Shown: in pieces, positions 26,401-32,885 of the stretch
Position numbering within the stretch: position 1 is the first letter of the stretch
Layout: the number at the start of each line of letters is the position of its first letter
DNA from: Butyrivibrio sp. INlla16
GTDB taxonomy: Bacteria; Bacillota; Clostridia; Lachnospirales; Lachnospiraceae
Length of the DNA stretch: 64,000 nucleotides
Assembly (NCBI RefSeq): GCF_900104155.1
Contig: NZ_FMYB01000024.1
Location: 1-64,000 of the forward strand
Direction: 5' to 3'
Translations under genes and position numbers: made by a program
The notes under the pieces: generated by a model
Told to the model about the DNA's origin: nothing
Databases searched by the model: none
What the model saw: the letters and a program-made list of their open reading frames with translations, nothing else

Positions 26401-27592
26401 TGCAGAGATCAAGGCATTGGCAACAGGCAATCCTGCGATAAAAGAGCGTATGTCTCTCAGCATTGATGTGGCAAAGCTCAAGCTCCTTGCTGCCAATCAC
26501 CGCAGCTCTATCTATCGCCTGCAGGATAATATCACAAGAGAATACCCGCAGAAGATAGCAGGATTGCAGGAGGCAATCAGGGGACTGAAGGCAGATATAG
26601 AGCATTATGAAAAGGCAAGGCCTGTAGCTGAAGCAATTCAGGAAACTATGACCGGTACTGACGGCAAGACAGATGCAAAAGCACCATTCCTTATGACAGT
26701 AGATGGCCAGAACTATGATGAGAAGAAGGACGCGGGTGCAGCGATACTGGAAGTAGTACATAAGGTAAAAGAGCCTGGTGTAAAAATTCCGGTTGGCGAT
26801 TACCTTGGCTACAAGCTATCAGCACAGTTCAATTCCTTTGACCACTGCTATATCCTGACAATCAGCGGAGCTGCTGCACATCGCATCACCATGAGCAATG
26901 ACCCTAACGGCATCATAACCCGTATCAATAATGCTCTGGAAGCAATGCCTGTAGAACTTGCCAAGGCAGAGGAAGCGCTTGCCAATACTGAGAAGCAGCT
27001 TGAAAGTGCCAAGGAAGAGGTGGTAAAGCCCTTCCCACAGGAAGCAGAGCTTCAGCAGAAGATGGCACGTCTTACAGAACTGGATGCCATGCTCAATATG
27101 GATGCACCGCAGGATGAGCAGTCTAAGGGAGAGAATACAGCTGAACAGGTGCAGTCGGTAGAAGCAGCTAAGGATAAGAACCTCGAAGCATCCGCAGTAA
27201 AAGAACCGGTAAGGACTGCAGAATTATCTGCTATAACAGAGCCTGTTAAGGAATCTATAAAAGATTCCCAGACTGAACGCATGGCACAGATAGCAGAGAT
27301 GCTTCAGAAGCGTAAGGAATATCTGATGAATGCAGAATCCCTGGAGGAGGCCAACTACAATCAGGTAGGGAACGGCATCATTGATAACGAGCCTACTCCC
27401 AACAACTATGAGAAGGACACCAACGAAAGCAAGGAAGCTCAGAGGTTCTCATTCAAAGAGAAGATTAGCAGCCTGAAGCATACCGTTGAAGACAGAGAAG
27501 CTGAACGTAAGGCGCATCAGCAGGAACATCCTCCGCAGGAGAGTCAACATAACAATCATCAGAGCGATGATATGGACAGAAAAATTTCATAA
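20456..27592 (+). CDS. LtrC-like N6-adenine methylase/SNF2-type helicase of the ICE
   Basis: This giant protein (about 2378 residues) is the methylase-helicase common to CTn-type ICEs. The N-terminal part (about 1-100) with YSWEDQVMIHAQRP resembles ArdC/LtrC proteins. A methyltransferase region has motif I LEPSCGVGNFFG near 757 and GNVPFGQY in place of NPPY. A superfamily 2 helicase has Walker A HEVGLGKTF near 1426, DEAH in VVDEAHLYKN near 1588, TGTPVSNN, and the C-terminal motif DLEQRHGRINRAGN. The tail is helical and charged. It may protect or process transferring DNA. TTG 20456, with AGGGGAGG 5 bp before it, is preferred over ATG 20438. Residues about 282-400 are low-complexity because another gene, tnpV, is read there in a different frame. 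Confidence 0.9.
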   Translation: MNKYDYYGLVAAKATADLITSQEKWEAFLTTSGRLYKYSWEDQVMIHAQRPDASACATIDIWNKRMKCMVKRGSHGIALFDQTSDRRALRYVFDVKDVFATREGHLPELWKITDDNKATVITKLEQSYGKTERQEDFGDKLIEIARRITEAEMPQALETVEEHMSGTVFENLPMTEREERLSATLHSSISYMILSRCGLDPQDYLDNFDFSYLSSFNSQQVLSAVGNEINTLSLPVFINIRDAIRDFDRKKALEKNEDLTHNSNREFHTLIRESDKAGGAEHGDNISSGRGLHDTGHHAEPGEGTRTSEPLGQDAQGLPEESQESDVLGSGTVREPVGTLGDHAERSRGDVRPAGNSDGREAGSERGAESERPDALDRIDEQHQELSGGDSQDGDYLQLSFLPTTSQQQEAVKSISKNSEGVDDTSAPSFMPLYTYMNPKTEEPPEEYITQVLQRGSGFANGKYRIEKLYENEAMKPADRRKAIRAEYGQGGASWPMDGYGLHGYDSFSSKGLHLEWRDVEGEKDGFVSWTEVEKKIEVLVKNGTYIEDEVPDRQKETKPENSVNIIPDDNGYAGAIEPDSEFMVLPGNGMADALDDTADKTTADYVTENAATSSENNIDSADSTVTEPAQPHQSIKAQNFRITDDALGQGTPTEKVNRNIAAIETMARVEAEHRNATPEEQQILSQYIGWGGLPQVFDETNTQFAKQRAKLQNLLTPEEYSAARSSVLNAHFTQPMVIRQIYETLGRLGFDGGNILEPSCGVGNFFGSMPIAMQESSRLYGSELDPITGRIAKQLYPKANIQVSGFEKTQFPDAFFDAAVGNVPFGQYGVTDKKYDRNHFMIHDYFFAKTIDQVRPGGIIAFITSKGTMDKKNSAARKYIAERCDLLGAVRLPNTAFKANAGTEVTSDIIFLQKRDRMAEQLPEWVDIGKDTQGMEMNNYFITHPEMIAGEMTWQSGPHGIETTCNPKAGETLEESLKNALSHIEGTYEVISRDAAEDELEAEPIPADPNVKNFSYAVIDDKVYYRENSVMTPVDLSETAEQRMKGMIELRDTTQKLINMQLEEVSDEDIRAVQAELNRQYDAFQEKFGIISSQTNKRVFNQDSSYCLLCSLEKLDDEGHFAGKADMFTTRTVSRVLPVTHVDTAEEALTVSMNEKAAVDLDYMQQLTGKDIDTLAEDLQGVIFMDPEDNSWKTADEYLSGNVREKLERAELAAENHAEFRINVEALKGVQPEPLDASDIDVRLGATWVDARFIDDFMRDEFGTPGWRMDRGEITTQFSPVTGTWNIKGKNADYNNPKTTETYGTDRVNGYKILEDSLNLKDTRIYDVVHEDGKEKRVLNRKETMLASQKQEALKQAFRDWIFRDPDRRQILVKKYNDIFNSLRPREYDGKNLRFPGMTPSIQLKSHQLNAVARILYGGNTLVAHEVGLGKTFTSIAACMESKRLGLSHKPLIVVPNHLTEQWGSDFLKLYPGANVLVATKKDFEPANRKKFCARIATGEYDAVIIGHSQFERIPLSKERQAAAMQEQIDEITEEIAQAKEMHGERYSIKEMEKTRKSLEVRLAKLNDPSRKDDVVTFEQLGCDKLVVDEAHLYKNAFLYTKMMNVAGIASSESQKAADMFAKCRYMDEITGGRGITFLTGTPVSNNLSDLYIMMRYLQFGTLQKMGLSQFDAWASTFGEMQTSVELAPEGTGYRTKTRFARFHNLPELMQMFRECADIQLADQLDLDRPEIEYINVKLQPSELQKDMVKSLADRAEAVRNGNIDPSQDNMLAITNDGRKLALDQRLMDPVLPDDPNSKSNAIAENAFRIWQDTKEQKGTQLIFSDLSTPKNDGSFNVYDAIRDKLIERGVPKEEIAYIHDANTDAKKAELFAKVRSGKVRFLMGSTAKMGAGTNVQTRCVALHDADCPWRPSDLEQRHGRINRAGNMNKTAKIFRYVTEQTFDAYSYQVIENKQRFISQIMTDKSPVRSCEDIDEAVLDYAEIKALATGNPAIKERMSLSIDVAKLKLLAANHRSSIYRLQDNITREYPQKIAGLQEAIRGLKADIEHYEKARPVAEAIQETMTGTDGKTDAKAPFLMTVDGQNYDEKKDAGAAILEVVHKVKEPGVKIPVGDYLGYKLSAQFNSFDHCYILTISGAAAHRITMSNDPNGIITRINNALEAMPVELAKAEEALANTEKQLESAKEEVVKPFPQEAELQQKMARLTELDAMLNMDAPQDEQSKGENTAEQVQSVEAAKDKNLEASAVKEPVRTAELSAITEPVKESIKDSQTERMAQIAEMLQKRKEYLMNAESLEEANYNQVGNGIIDNEPTPNNYEKDTNESKEAQRFSFKEKISSLKHTVEDREAERKAHQQEHPPQESQHNNHQSDDMDRKIS
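21300..21653 (+). CDS. tnpV: TnpV protein gene nested in another frame of the helicase gene
   Basis: An open frame of 117 codons lies wholly inside the helicase gene in the +1 frame. The protein (MEITYHQEGDYMIPDI..., ...AKDQMRWIGLMNNIRNSAEEIVRTEIIY) matches the transposon-encoded TnpV family over its whole length as I know it, including the ending ADQMxWVGxMNxIRxxAEEIV. AGGAGG at 21286-21291 stands 8 bp before ATG 21300, an ideal ribosome binding site in the middle of a coding sequence. Both frames stay open, and the helicase frame encodes a Gly/Glu/Arg-rich linker. TnpV has no established function. Confidence 0.8.
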   Translation: MEITYHQEGDYMIPDIMLNPVKEHEPLNRWGRMRRDYLKNHRKAMYSDLVLSENLWEHLETTQNEAEEMFDLLVTQMAEKQEVNEELKAKDQMRWIGLMNNIRNSAEEIVRTEIIYS

Positions 27593-27599
27593 ATTATAT

Positions 27600-27634
27600 G
27601 GGCAGGTGGCTTTCGGGCTACCTGTCCTTTTTTC
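27600..27634 (+). terminator. terminator closing the conjugation operon
   Basis: GGGCAGGTGGC (27600-27610) pairs with GCTACCTGTCC (27617-27627) with two G-T pairs, followed by six T. It separates transfer genes from the cargo region. Confidence 0.85.
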
Positions 27635-27673
27635 TTTGCAAAATATGAATTCGCAAGAATACACGAAAAAGCA

Positions 27674-27702
27674 TTGAGAAGATACTTGGCTGATGGTACA
27701 AT
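27674..27702 (+). promoter_or_regulatory. promoter of the type I restriction-modification operon
   Basis: TTGAGA (27674-27679) and TACAAT (27697-27702) are spaced by exactly 17 bp. Transcription would start near 27709, upstream of the palindrome at 27734-27752 and the HTH gene. Confidence 0.7.
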
Positions 27703-27733
27703 TGAAACAGGCGTTTTATTAGTATTTACCTGC

Positions 27734-27752
27734 ATTGCAAGCGTTTTGCAAT
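27734..27752. promoter_or_regulatory. operator-like palindrome before HTH gene
   Basis: ATTGCAA (27734-27740), GCGTT, TTGCAAT (27746-27752) is a perfect inverted repeat between the promoter and the HTH regulator start. It is a likely binding site for that regulator, which would act as a roadblock on its own operon. Confidence 0.55.
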
Positions 27753-27767
27753 ATACATGGAGGTCAC

Positions 27768-27980
27768 ATGGCTATATCTTATAATAAGCTCTGGAAATTA
27801 CTAATAGATAAGGGTATGTCAAAGGTTGAGCTAAGAAAAAGTATTGATTTAGCACCCAATACTCTTACAAAACTGAACAAAAACGAAGAGGTCGCTATGA
27901 CAGTTCTGGAAAGGATATGCAAAGAGCTTCATGCAGACTTTGGAGATATTGTCGAATATATAGATGATCAGGAGGAATAA
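27768..27980 (+). CDS. small Cro/CI-type HTH regulator of the hsd operon
   Basis: This 70-residue protein is a single helix-turn-helix domain (KLWKLLIDKGMSKVELRKSIDLAPNTLTKLNKNEEV, split by the turn at MSK), followed by MTVLERICKELHADFGDIVEY, typical of small YozG-like regulators. ATG 27768 follows GGAGG. It is the first gene of the operon and ends 2 bp before hsdM. Small HTH proteins of this kind often act like controller proteins of restriction-modification systems, delaying restriction until methylation is established. The palindrome at 27734-27752 is the candidate operator. Confidence 0.75.
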   Translation: MAISYNKLWKLLIDKGMSKVELRKSIDLAPNTLTKLNKNEEVAMTVLERICKELHADFGDIVEYIDDQEE

Positions 27981-27982
27981 TA

Positions 27983-29554
27983 ATGGCGGCAGCAAAAAAG
28001 GCAAAAGAAGTTTCAATGGAAGAAGCTTTATGGAAATCAGCAGACAAGCTTAGAGGTTCCGTTGAACCGTCAGAATATAAGCATGTGGTGTTGAGTTTGT
28101 TCTTTCTAAAATTTGCAAGCGACAAATTTGAAGAGCAGCGTAAAAAAATCATTGAGGCTGGCAATGAGAAGTTTGTAGACAACATAGCATTCTATACCAA
28201 GGATAATGTTTTCTATTTACCTCCTGAGAGCAGATGGTCATATATCCTTGAGAATGCAAAGCAGGATGATATCGCGCTGAAAATTGATACTGCGTTATAT
28301 ACAATTGAGAAGACCAATCCTCAGTTGAAGGGCGCACTTCCGGATAACTATTATTCCAGACTACAGATTGATACTACAAAACTTGCATCCCTTCTGGATG
28401 AAATCAATAAGATAGATACCACATCCGATAAGGAAAACGATATCATCGGCAGAATATATGAATATTTCCTTAGTAAATTTGCTATTGCAGAAGGTAAAGG
28501 AAAAGGAGAATTCTATACTCCCAAGAGTATAGTAAATCTTATAGCCGAAGCAATTGAGCCTTATGATGGTACGCTGTATGATCCTTGTTGCGGTTCTGGT
28601 GGTATGTTTGTTCAGTCAATTAAGTTCGTGGAGGCACATCACGGAAATAAGAAGAAAGTTTCTATATATGGTCAGGAATATACCAATACCACATTTAAGC
28701 TTGCAAAGATGAACCTTGCTATAAGAGGCATATCCGCAAATTTGGGAGAACAGGCTGCAAATACATTTTCAAATGACCAACATAAGGATTTGAAGGCTGA
28801 CTATATAATGGCTAATCCCCCTTTCAACCAGAAAGAATGGAGGGCTGATGACGAACTTCTTGAAGATCCGAGGTGGAAAGGATATGAAGTTCCGCCTACC
28901 AGTAATGCAAACTATGGGTGGATATTGAATATTGCATCCAAATTGTCGCAGAACGGGGTCGCAGGTTTTCTTCTTGCTAATGGTGCTCTTTCTGACGATG
29001 GTACGGAGTTGAAAATCAGACAGCAGCTTATTGAGAATGACTTGGTAGAAGCCATACTTATTTTGCCAAGGAATCTTTTCTACACAACAGATATCAGTGT
29101 GACGCTATGGATTCTGAACAAAAACAAGAAGGCACGTGTTGTTGATCAGAATGGAGAAGAAAAGAGATATAGGGATCGCAGTGGCGAAATACTGTTCATG
29201 GATCTCAGGCAGATGGGTTCTCCATATGAAAAGAAATATATCGAACTGACTCAAGAGGACAGGGATAAGGTAACAACTGTATATCATAACTGGCAGACAG
29301 AAGGTTATGAAGAAACATATGAGAATGTTCCTGAATTCTGTTATAGCGCATCATTTGACGAAGTAAAAGAAAAAGGTTTCACCCTCGTACCAAGCAGATA
29401 TATTGAATTTGTAAACCGTGATGAGAACATTGATTTTAATGCTAAGATGACTCAGCTGCAGACGGAGCTTACTGATCTTCTGAAACAGGAGGAAAAGTCC
29501 AAGCAGGATTTACTTGGTGTTTTTAAGGAGCTGGGATATGAAATCAAATTATAA
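27983..29554 (+). CDS. hsdM: type I restriction-modification methyltransferase HsdM
   Basis: This 523-residue protein has the HsdM N-terminal helical domain (LWKSADKLRGSVEPSEYKHV, LFFLKFASDKFEE). The catalytic domain follows with GKGEFYTPKSIV near 170, motif I DPCCGSGGMFV near 200, and motif IV NPPFN near 277, identifying an adenine-N6 methylase. The C-terminus is helical, as needed to contact HsdS. It overlaps hsdS by 17 bp. With HsdS it methylates the recognition sequence; with HsdR it forms the restriction complex. Length and motifs look intact. Confidence 0.95.
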   Translation: MAAAKKAKEVSMEEALWKSADKLRGSVEPSEYKHVVLSLFFLKFASDKFEEQRKKIIEAGNEKFVDNIAFYTKDNVFYLPPESRWSYILENAKQDDIALKIDTALYTIEKTNPQLKGALPDNYYSRLQIDTTKLASLLDEINKIDTTSDKENDIIGRIYEYFLSKFAIAEGKGKGEFYTPKSIVNLIAEAIEPYDGTLYDPCCGSGGMFVQSIKFVEAHHGNKKKVSIYGQEYTNTTFKLAKMNLAIRGISANLGEQAANTFSNDQHKDLKADYIMANPPFNQKEWRADDELLEDPRWKGYEVPPTSNANYGWILNIASKLSQNGVAGFLLANGALSDDGTELKIRQQLIENDLVEAILILPRNLFYTTDISVTLWILNKNKKARVVDQNGEEKRYRDRSGEILFMDLRQMGSPYEKKYIELTQEDRDKVTTVYHNWQTEGYEETYENVPEFCYSASFDEVKEKGFTLVPSRYIEFVNRDENIDFNAKMTQLQTELTDLLKQEEKSKQDLLGVFKELGYEIKL

Positions 29555-30062
29555 GCAACTTGGACAGTTTATCAGACAAGTCGATGTTAGAAATACTGAT
29601 GGTAAAGAGGATAATCTTCTGGGAGTATCGGTTCAGAAAACGTTTATTCCTTCTATCGCAAATACGGTGGGAACCGACTTTAGTAAATACAAGATCGTTA
29701 AAAGCAGGCAGTTTACTTACATTCCAGACACTTCTCGAAGAGGAGATAAGATTGGTATAGCTTTATTAGAGGGCTATGATGAAGGCCTCGTTAGCAATGT
29801 ATATACGATTTTTGAAATCATTGATACACATCAGTTAATTCCCGAATACTTGATGCTATGGTTTAAACGACCGGAATTTGACAGATATGCAAGATATAAG
29901 TCTCATGGAAGTGTAAGAGAAATCTTTGACTGGGACGAGATGTGTAAAGTTGAGCTTCCAGTTCCGTCATATGAGGAGCAACTTAAGATTGTAAATAATT
30001 ACAAAGCTATTTCAGATAGAATTGAGATAAAGCAAAAGATAAATGATAATTTAGCGGCTTGA
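29538..30062 (+). CDS. hsdS: HsdS, first half only (currently truncated by inversion)
   Basis: This 174-residue protein carries one target-recognition domain and the central conserved helix ending KQKINDNL, then two residues and a stop. A full HsdS is about 350-420 residues; the second copy at 31797 has 353. The break falls exactly at the 15-bp inversion site at 30040-30054, and what follows is the inverted 3' end of another half gene. Joining site A to site B (30707-30721) would restore a full reading frame (KQKINDNL-EQQAV). ATG 29538 follows AAGGAG and overlaps hsdM. As it stands the subunit could work only as a dimer of halves or be off. Confidence 0.85.
   Translation: MKSNYKQLGQFIRQVDVRNTDGKEDNLLGVSVQKTFIPSIANTVGTDFSKYKIVKSRQFTYIPDTSRRGDKIGIALLEGYDEGLVSNVYTIFEIIDTHQLIPEYLMLWFKRPEFDRYARYKSHGSVREIFDWDEMCKVELPVPSYEEQLKIVNNYKAISDRIEIKQKINDNLAA
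30040..30054 (+). repeat. hsdS inversion site A
   Basis: TAAATGATAATTTAG, nearly palindromic (TAAAT/ATTTA), encodes INDNL in the conserved middle of HsdS. The same 15 bp occur in alternating orientation at B, C and D. Sites A and D share a longer 26-bp inverted match (30040-30065 and 32844-32869). Confidence 0.85.
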
Positions 30063-30725
30063 TATCATTGAAAGCATATATTCAAGTATATGCCGCAATC
30101 TAACAATTTCACTATTATTATCAGTGCGCATGGACTCAATTGGCTCAATGAATCTTCGTAGTTTGTTCATAGTTTCAACATTTGGAAGATCGATCGGCAA
30201 TTCCATTTGCTTGGTTATTCCGATGTAGGCTCTGGTACTTCCCGCACCCGACCATGCCGAAAGAATTGATTGAAATTTGTTTGATTCAAAATAATATCTC
30301 AAGTAACCGTTATATAAATTCTTTTTTGTACGATAGTATGTTACTTGCGGCGTAAGGATCGCTAACGGATAATTATTTGGCAAAATAGCAGTACGGCCTA
30401 TAGTAGCTTTATGTGTTAAAAGAACATCTCCTGGATGCGAAAAACCTTTGCGTAAGCTGTTTGCTTGAGTTTCAGAAATAAAAGCGCAGTTTTCATAATC
30501 AACAGTTCCATCCACCAAGTTGTTCGCCATTAAAAATGGTACACCCTCAGATACATAATCAGAGGCTTTGGGATGTATTTCGCCATGATTACCATCCATG
30601 GGCGGGTCCAGTAATCCTTGATTTACCAATTCTGAAACCGTTACACTTTGCCATTGTTCAGGATTTTTTAAAAACTCTGTTTGAATAAAACTAACCGCCT
30701 GTTGTTCTAAATTATCATTTAGCAT
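30051..30725 (-). CDS. hsdS: inverted hsdS 3' cassette with alternative recognition domain
   Basis: On the minus strand, this frame encodes a second-half HsdS. After the INDNL-type junction (LNDNLEQQAVSFIQTEF) comes a recognition domain with LLDPPMDGNHGEIHP, DVLLTHKATIGRTAIL and a conserved helix ending ISSR, the same ending as the copy at 31797-32858. It lies between sites A and B, so inversion of about 680 bp would fuse it in frame to the promoter-proximal half. A minus-strand ATG at 30725 preceded by GAGGG would allow separate translation, but no promoter faces it. I consider it a silent cassette in the present orientation. Confidence 0.8.
   Translation of the reverse strand: MLNDNLEQQAVSFIQTEFLKNPEQWQSVTVSELVNQGLLDPPMDGNHGEIHPKASDYVSEGVPFLMANNLVDGTVDYENCAFISETQANSLRKGFSHPGDVLLTHKATIGRTAILPNNYPLAILTPQVTYYRTKKNLYNGYLRYYFESNKFQSILSAWSGAGSTRAYIGITKQMELPIDLPNVETMNKLRRFIEPIESMRTDNNSEIVRLRHILEYMLSMISSR
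30707..30721 (-). repeat. hsdS inversion site B
   Basis: The reverse complement of TAAATGATAATTTAG, at the 5' end of the inverted cassette. A-B inversion would create a complete hsdS after hsdM. Confidence 0.85.
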
Positions 30726-30806
30726 AACCCTCTGCAGTGGCGAGGGTAAACAATAGAACCGCCGCTGGGTGTCGTTCTCTTGAATATAAAAAAGGAGAGA
30801 AACGGC

Positions 30807-31787
30807 ATGAAAGAAGAATTGATTACTGAAATTGAGCAACAAATGCTAGGAGTGCTGGATAACAGCCAAATGATGCAACTGAGAATAGTTCTCAACACAT
30901 GTCTTCAAGGATATGAGGTAATGGAGACAGGCGAGATATCGGAGGAGGCGGTAGACTACATAGAGCTGTTCCTATCGGCTAAACGTATAGAAGGACGATC
31001 CGATAAGACCTTGGCTTATTATCGGAGCACCGTTGAGAAACTTGTAGTAAAAATTGGCAAGGCAGTAAACCGTATAACAACCGATGATCTTCGGAAATAC
31101 CTTGCAGATTATCAGGAGGAAAAGAAGTCCAGCAAGGTTACAATTGATAATATTCGGAGGATTTTATCCACATTTTTCGGCTGGTTGGAGGATGAGGATT
31201 ATATTATAAAAAGTCCTGTTAGACGCATTCATAAGGTCAAAACAGGTAAAACAATAAAAGAAACATATACGGATGAAGAACTGGAACTGATGCGTGATAG
31301 TTGCGCGGAGGACAGGGATCTGGCAATCATAGATATGCTGACATCGACCGGAATGCGTATCGGTGAAATGGTTTTGCTTAATCGAGACGATGTGAATTTT
31401 ACCGAGCGTGAGTGTACAGTGCTTGGCAAGGGTGATAAAGAGCGGATTGTATATTTTGATGCACGTACAAAGATGCATTTGCAGAATTATCTAAATGGTA
31501 GGGATGATAATGATCCGGCATTATTTGTTTCGTTGAATTCGCCTCATAGCAGAATGAGTATCGGCGGTATCGAGGTACGGCTTCGGAAAATTGGCAATGG
31601 GTTAGGAATACAAAAGGTACATCCGCATAAGTTCCGCAGAACACTCGCCACGATGGCGATTGATAAGGGAATGCCAATAGAACAGCTACAGCATATGCTT
31701 GGACATCAAAGAATAGATACAACGCTTCAGTATGCGATGGTTAAGGAAAGCAATGTGAAATTGGCACATAAGAAATATATAGGATAG
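30807..31787 (+). CDS. tyrosine recombinase of the hsdS inversion system
   Basis: This 326-residue integrase has an N-terminal SAM-like arm (about 45-140, FLSAKRIEGRSDKTLAYY). Its catalytic domain has all key residues: Arg in TSTGMRIGEMVLL, Lys in GKGDKERIVYF, HKFRRTLAT (HxxR), LGHQRIDTT (His), and the tyrosine in LQYAMV. It is close in layout to XerC/D-type invertases such as PsrA/CreX found inside phase-variable type I loci. It lies between sites B and C, so the gene itself flips when outer sites recombine. ATG 30807 follows AAAAAGGAGAG. Its job is to shuffle the hsdS halves. Confidence 0.92.
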   Translation: MKEELITEIEQQMLGVLDNSQMMQLRIVLNTCLQGYEVMETGEISEEAVDYIELFLSAKRIEGRSDKTLAYYRSTVEKLVVKIGKAVNRITTDDLRKYLADYQEEKKSSKVTIDNIRRILSTFFGWLEDEDYIIKSPVRRIHKVKTGKTIKETYTDEELELMRDSCAEDRDLAIIDMLTSTGMRIGEMVLLNRDDVNFTERECTVLGKGDKERIVYFDARTKMHLQNYLNGRDDNDPALFVSLNSPHSRMSIGGIEVRLRKIGNGLGIQKVHPHKFRRTLATMAIDKGMPIEQLQHMLGHQRIDTTLQYAMVKESNVKLAHKKYIG

Positions 31788-31796
31788 GGTGAAGAT

Positions 31797-32858
31797 ATGG
31801 GTAATTATGAACCACTTGGAAAGCACATCCGATTAGTAGATATACGGAATACAGATTCAATAACAGATCGGGTGCTTGGTATCAACATTGATAAGTTTTT
31901 CATGCCATCCGTAGCCAATGTTATAGGTACGGACTTAAGTAAATATAAGCTCTTATGCAAAGGTGTTTTTGCGTGCAATCCTATGCATGTAGGTCGAGAT
32001 GAAAGGCTTCCCGTTGCGTTATATACGGAAGATGAGCCGGCTATTGTATCTCCAGCATACTTTATGTTTGAAATTGTTGATGTTGATATTCTTGATCCGA
32101 ACTATCTTATGATGTGGTTTAGACGACCGGAGTTTGACAGGTTATGCTGGCTTAAAACAGATGGAAGTGTTCGAGGTGGTATTGCTTGGGATGATATATG
32201 TCGTTTAGAGGTGCCGGTCATCCCGATTGAAGATCAGCGCCATATTGTGAATAACTATAATACTATTTCGGAAAGGATAAGGTTAAAGCAGAAGATAAAT
32301 GATAATTTAGATAATCAAGCCAAAGCCATTTATTGCCAAATGCTTAATTCGGAGCATTCCGCCTGTTGGAAGTTAGGAACACTCGGGGAGCTATTGACTG
32401 TAAAATATGGCAAAGATCATAAACATCTTTCAGATGGTAATGTTCCTTTGTATGGCTCTGGTGGCATTATGCGCTATGTTGAAAAAGCCTTATACAACAA
32501 AGTATCCGTATTAATTCCAAGAAAGGGATCTCTCAATAATATTCTTTATGTCAGCGATCCCTTTTGGTCTGTAGATACTATGTTTTATACAGAGCTTAAA
32601 CAACCTTTTTATGCTAAATATGTTTATTACTTTCTTCGAAGTAAAGATTTTGCTGGATTGGATACTGGTTCGGCAGTTCCAAGCACATCATCAGAAATGC
32701 TTAATAGTATGCCCATTGTAATCCCAGATGATGAACAGCTAAAGCAGTTTGATGTATATTTGCACCCCTTGTTTGATCGGATGAAACAAAATAATAAAGA
32801 GGTTGCAACATTAAAATCTTTACAAGAGATATTGCTTGAAACTATATCAAGCCGCTAA
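31797..32858 (+). CDS. hsdS: HsdS specificity subunit, complete second copy
   Basis: This 353-residue HsdS has two recognition domains. The first half (MGNYEPLGKHIRLVDIRNTD...) is clearly homologous to the half gene at 29538 but with different recognition sequence, and ends KQKINDNLDNQAKAIY at site C (32296-32310). The second half has LGTLGELLTVKYGKDHKHLSD and ends ETISSR at site D. It is 9 bp after the recombinase gene and probably co-transcribed with it, so this copy may supply specificity in the present state. Exchange through sites A-D can pair either first half with either second half, up to four proteins. Confidence 0.9.
   Translation: MGNYEPLGKHIRLVDIRNTDSITDRVLGINIDKFFMPSVANVIGTDLSKYKLLCKGVFACNPMHVGRDERLPVALYTEDEPAIVSPAYFMFEIVDVDILDPNYLMMWFRRPEFDRLCWLKTDGSVRGGIAWDDICRLEVPVIPIEDQRHIVNNYNTISERIRLKQKINDNLDNQAKAIYCQMLNSEHSACWKLGTLGELLTVKYGKDHKHLSDGNVPLYGSGGIMRYVEKALYNKVSVLIPRKGSLNNILYVSDPFWSVDTMFYTELKQPFYAKYVYYFLRSKDFAGLDTGSAVPSTSSEMLNSMPIVIPDDEQLKQFDVYLHPLFDRMKQNNKEVATLKSLQEILLETISSR
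32296..32310 (+). repeat. hsdS inversion site C
   Basis: TAAATGATAATTTAG in direct orientation, in the middle of the complete hsdS; its left flank (GA) matches site A. Confidence 0.85.
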
Positions 32859-32869
32859 ATTATCATTTA
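32855..32869 (-). repeat. hsdS inversion site D
   Basis: The inverted copy of the 15-bp site at the end of the complete hsdS, containing its stop codon. It is part of the 26-bp match to site A. Confidence 0.85.
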
Positions 32870-32885
32870 CCTGACGGAGTGGAGC

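Noticed and set aside
30040..32869. The 26-bp inverted pair A-D alone as the hsdS switch
   Set aside because: Inversion between A and D leaves the same stop codon after the promoter-proximal half, so it would not rebuild an hsdS by itself. The shorter A-B pair does.
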